Positions 4,899 to 5,417 of a DNA stretch of 5,417 bases are shown here, one piece after another. The notes under the pieces were generated by a model. The model was not told the DNA's origin and did not search any database. It saw nothing but the letters and a program-made list of their open reading frames with translations. The stretch covers positions 1 through 5,417 of the forward strand of contig JAVKFF010000200.1 of assembly GCA_040226215.1 (NCBI GenBank). The letters are read 5' to 3'. The stretch is from JAVKFF01 sp040226215 (lineage in GTDB: Bacteria; Pseudomonadota; Alphaproteobacteria; DSM-16000; Inquilinaceae). Position 1 is the stretch's first letter. The number at the start of each line of letters is the position of its first letter. Made by a program: the position numbers and the translations under genes.

Positions 4899-4914
4899 CC
4901 GGAACCGGTTCCGG
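4899..4914. repeat. 16-base perfect palindrome
   Basis: CCGGAACC followed by GGTTCCGG reads identically on both strands. As DNA it could be a dimeric protein site; as RNA it would need a small loop or alternative pairing, for example CGCCGG (4872-4877) with CCGGCG (4911-4916). No T-run follows directly, though TTTT occurs at 4924-4927. Confidence 0.6.
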
Positions 4915-4996
4915 CGGATCGCCTTTTGTGATTTCAGGGTACGGCATGGTCCGGCGCCGATGGCGCGCAGCGGGCATGCCGATGCAGGCGGCAGCC

Positions 4997-5018
4997 GGCG
5001 GTCAGCGTCGGAACCGCC
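4997..5018 (+). promoter_or_regulatory. Stem-loop just upstream of rpsK
   Basis: GGCGGT (4997-5002) pairs perfectly with ACCGCC (5013-5018) around a 10-base loop. It ends 19 bases before the rpsK ATG, where only a weak Shine-Dalgarno (GGA, 5029-5031) is seen. It may affect rpsK initiation; this is inference. Confidence 0.35.
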
Positions 5019-5037
5019 TTCAGCATTTGGATTAGGC

Positions 5038-5417
5038 ATGGCACGAGAAAAGACCACCCGCATCCGCAGGCGCGAACGCAAGAACATCACCAACGCGGTC
5101 GCCCATGTGAACGCGACGTTCAACAACACGATGATCACGATCACCGATGCCCAGGGCAATACGGTGGCCTGGTCGTCGGCCGGCGCGCAGGGCTTCAAGG
5201 GATCGCGGAAGTCGACCCCCTATGCCGCGCAGGTGGCGGCCGACAATGCCGGCCGCAAGGCCGCGGAGCATGGCGTCAAGACCCTCGAGGTCGAGGTGCG
5301 CGGCCCGGGTTCCGGCCGCGAATCGGCCCTGCGGGCGCTGCAGGCGGTCGGCTTCAGCATCACGACGATCCGTGACGTGACGCCGATCCCGCACAACGGC
5401 TGCCGTCCGCGCAAGCG
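5038..5417 (+). CDS. rpsK: 30S ribosomal protein S11, 5' part
   Basis: The frame is open from ATG 5038 to the window end: 126 complete codons plus two bases, against a usual length of about 129-131, so only the last few residues and the stop are missing. The N-terminus is basic (REKTTRIRRRERKNI). VAHVNATFNNTMITITDAQG (21-40), AWSSAGAQGFKGSRKSTPYA (44-63) and AAQVAADNAGRKA (63-75) are the S11 core. The signature region RALQAVGFSITTIRDVTPIP (99-118) and HNGCRPRK follow. S11 lies on the 30S platform near the mRNA exit, beside S7 and S18. The Shine-Dalgarno is weak (GGA at 5029-5031). At residue 125 the motif reads RPRK, where most bacteria I recall have RPPK. Next in alphaproteobacteria one expects rpoA and rplQ. 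Confidence 0.98.
   Translation, partial: MAREKTTRIRRRERKNITNAVAHVNATFNNTMITITDAQGNTVAWSSAGAQGFKGSRKSTPYAAQVAADNAGRKAAEHGVKTLEVEVRGPGSGRESALRALQAVGFSITTIRDVTPIPHNGCRPRK

Larger units (their letters stand above)
4829..5037 (+). other. Non-coding rpsM-rpsK spacer with inverted repeats
   Basis: This spacer has 209 bases; rpsM and rpsK are usually only tens of bases apart. It holds a perfect 16-base palindrome (4899-4914), a small GGCG-GAT-CGCC hairpin followed by TTTT (4913-4927), GCGCC-GAT-GGCGC (4954-4966), and GGCGGT/ACCGCC with a 10-base loop (4997-5018). CGGAACCG occurs twice (4900-4907 and 5009-5016), so alternative pairings across the spacer are possible. An open frame 4850-5035 is judged non-coding. 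Confidence 0.55.

Noticed and set aside
4850..5035. 61-codon open frame filling the rpsM-rpsK spacer (TTG start, TAG two bases before rpsK)
   Set aside because: Its end position is suggestive of coupling to the weakly initiated rpsK, but it has a TTG start, no good ribosome binding site, lower G+C at third positions than the neighbours and no recognisable motif.

Overview
The window is one end-to-end stretch of the conserved ribosomal-protein locus (spc operon running into alpha operon) of a high-GC alphaproteobacterium. All eight genes are on the + strand in the order rplR (3' part), rpsE, rpmD, rplO, secY, adk, rpsM, rpsK (5' part). The placement of adk between secY and rpsM, with no rpmJ there, is the usual alphaproteobacterial arrangement. 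The SecY N-terminus (MASAAEQLAANLNF) and the four-cysteine Adk LID look like Rhodospirillales-type proteins; that assignment is from memory and is inference. No mobile element, CRISPR array, tRNA or rRNA is visible.

Region by region: bases 1-209 are the end of L18; 283-870 S5; 960-1157 L30; 1220-1744 L15; 1745-2005 a GC-rich non-coding spacer with two long inverted repeats; 2006-3352 SecY; 3349-3996 adenylate kinase, overlapping secY by 4 bases (ATGA); 3997-4459 a 463-base non-coding region; 4460-4828 S13 (GTG start); 4829-5037 a 209-base spacer with several inverted repeats; 5038 to the end, S11, cut about three to five codons before its stop. The genes jointly make 30S proteins (S5, S13, S11), 50S proteins (L18, L30, L15), the membrane channel for secreted proteins, and an adenylate-balancing enzyme.

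The coding content is ordinary. The part worth attention is the non-coding sequence. Between adk and rpsM there is a possible intrinsic terminator (4001-4036), then a near-consensus sigma-70-type promoter (TTGACT, 16 bases, TATAAT; 4051-4078), then a predicted leader of about 375 nt full of inverted repeats. These could fold as a multi-branched RNA ending in a hairpin next to the rpsM Shine-Dalgarno. This suggests that rpsM-rpsK and whatever follows form a separately promoted unit with a structured 5' leader, a candidate for autoregulation that I cannot match to a known leader family by eye. Elsewhere, most intercistronic gaps are unusually long for ribosomal-protein operons and several carry strong G+C stem-loops (1172-1198, 1776-1806, 1879-1918). 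In sequence this GC-rich, short palindromes arise by chance, so only the longer stems are given weight.
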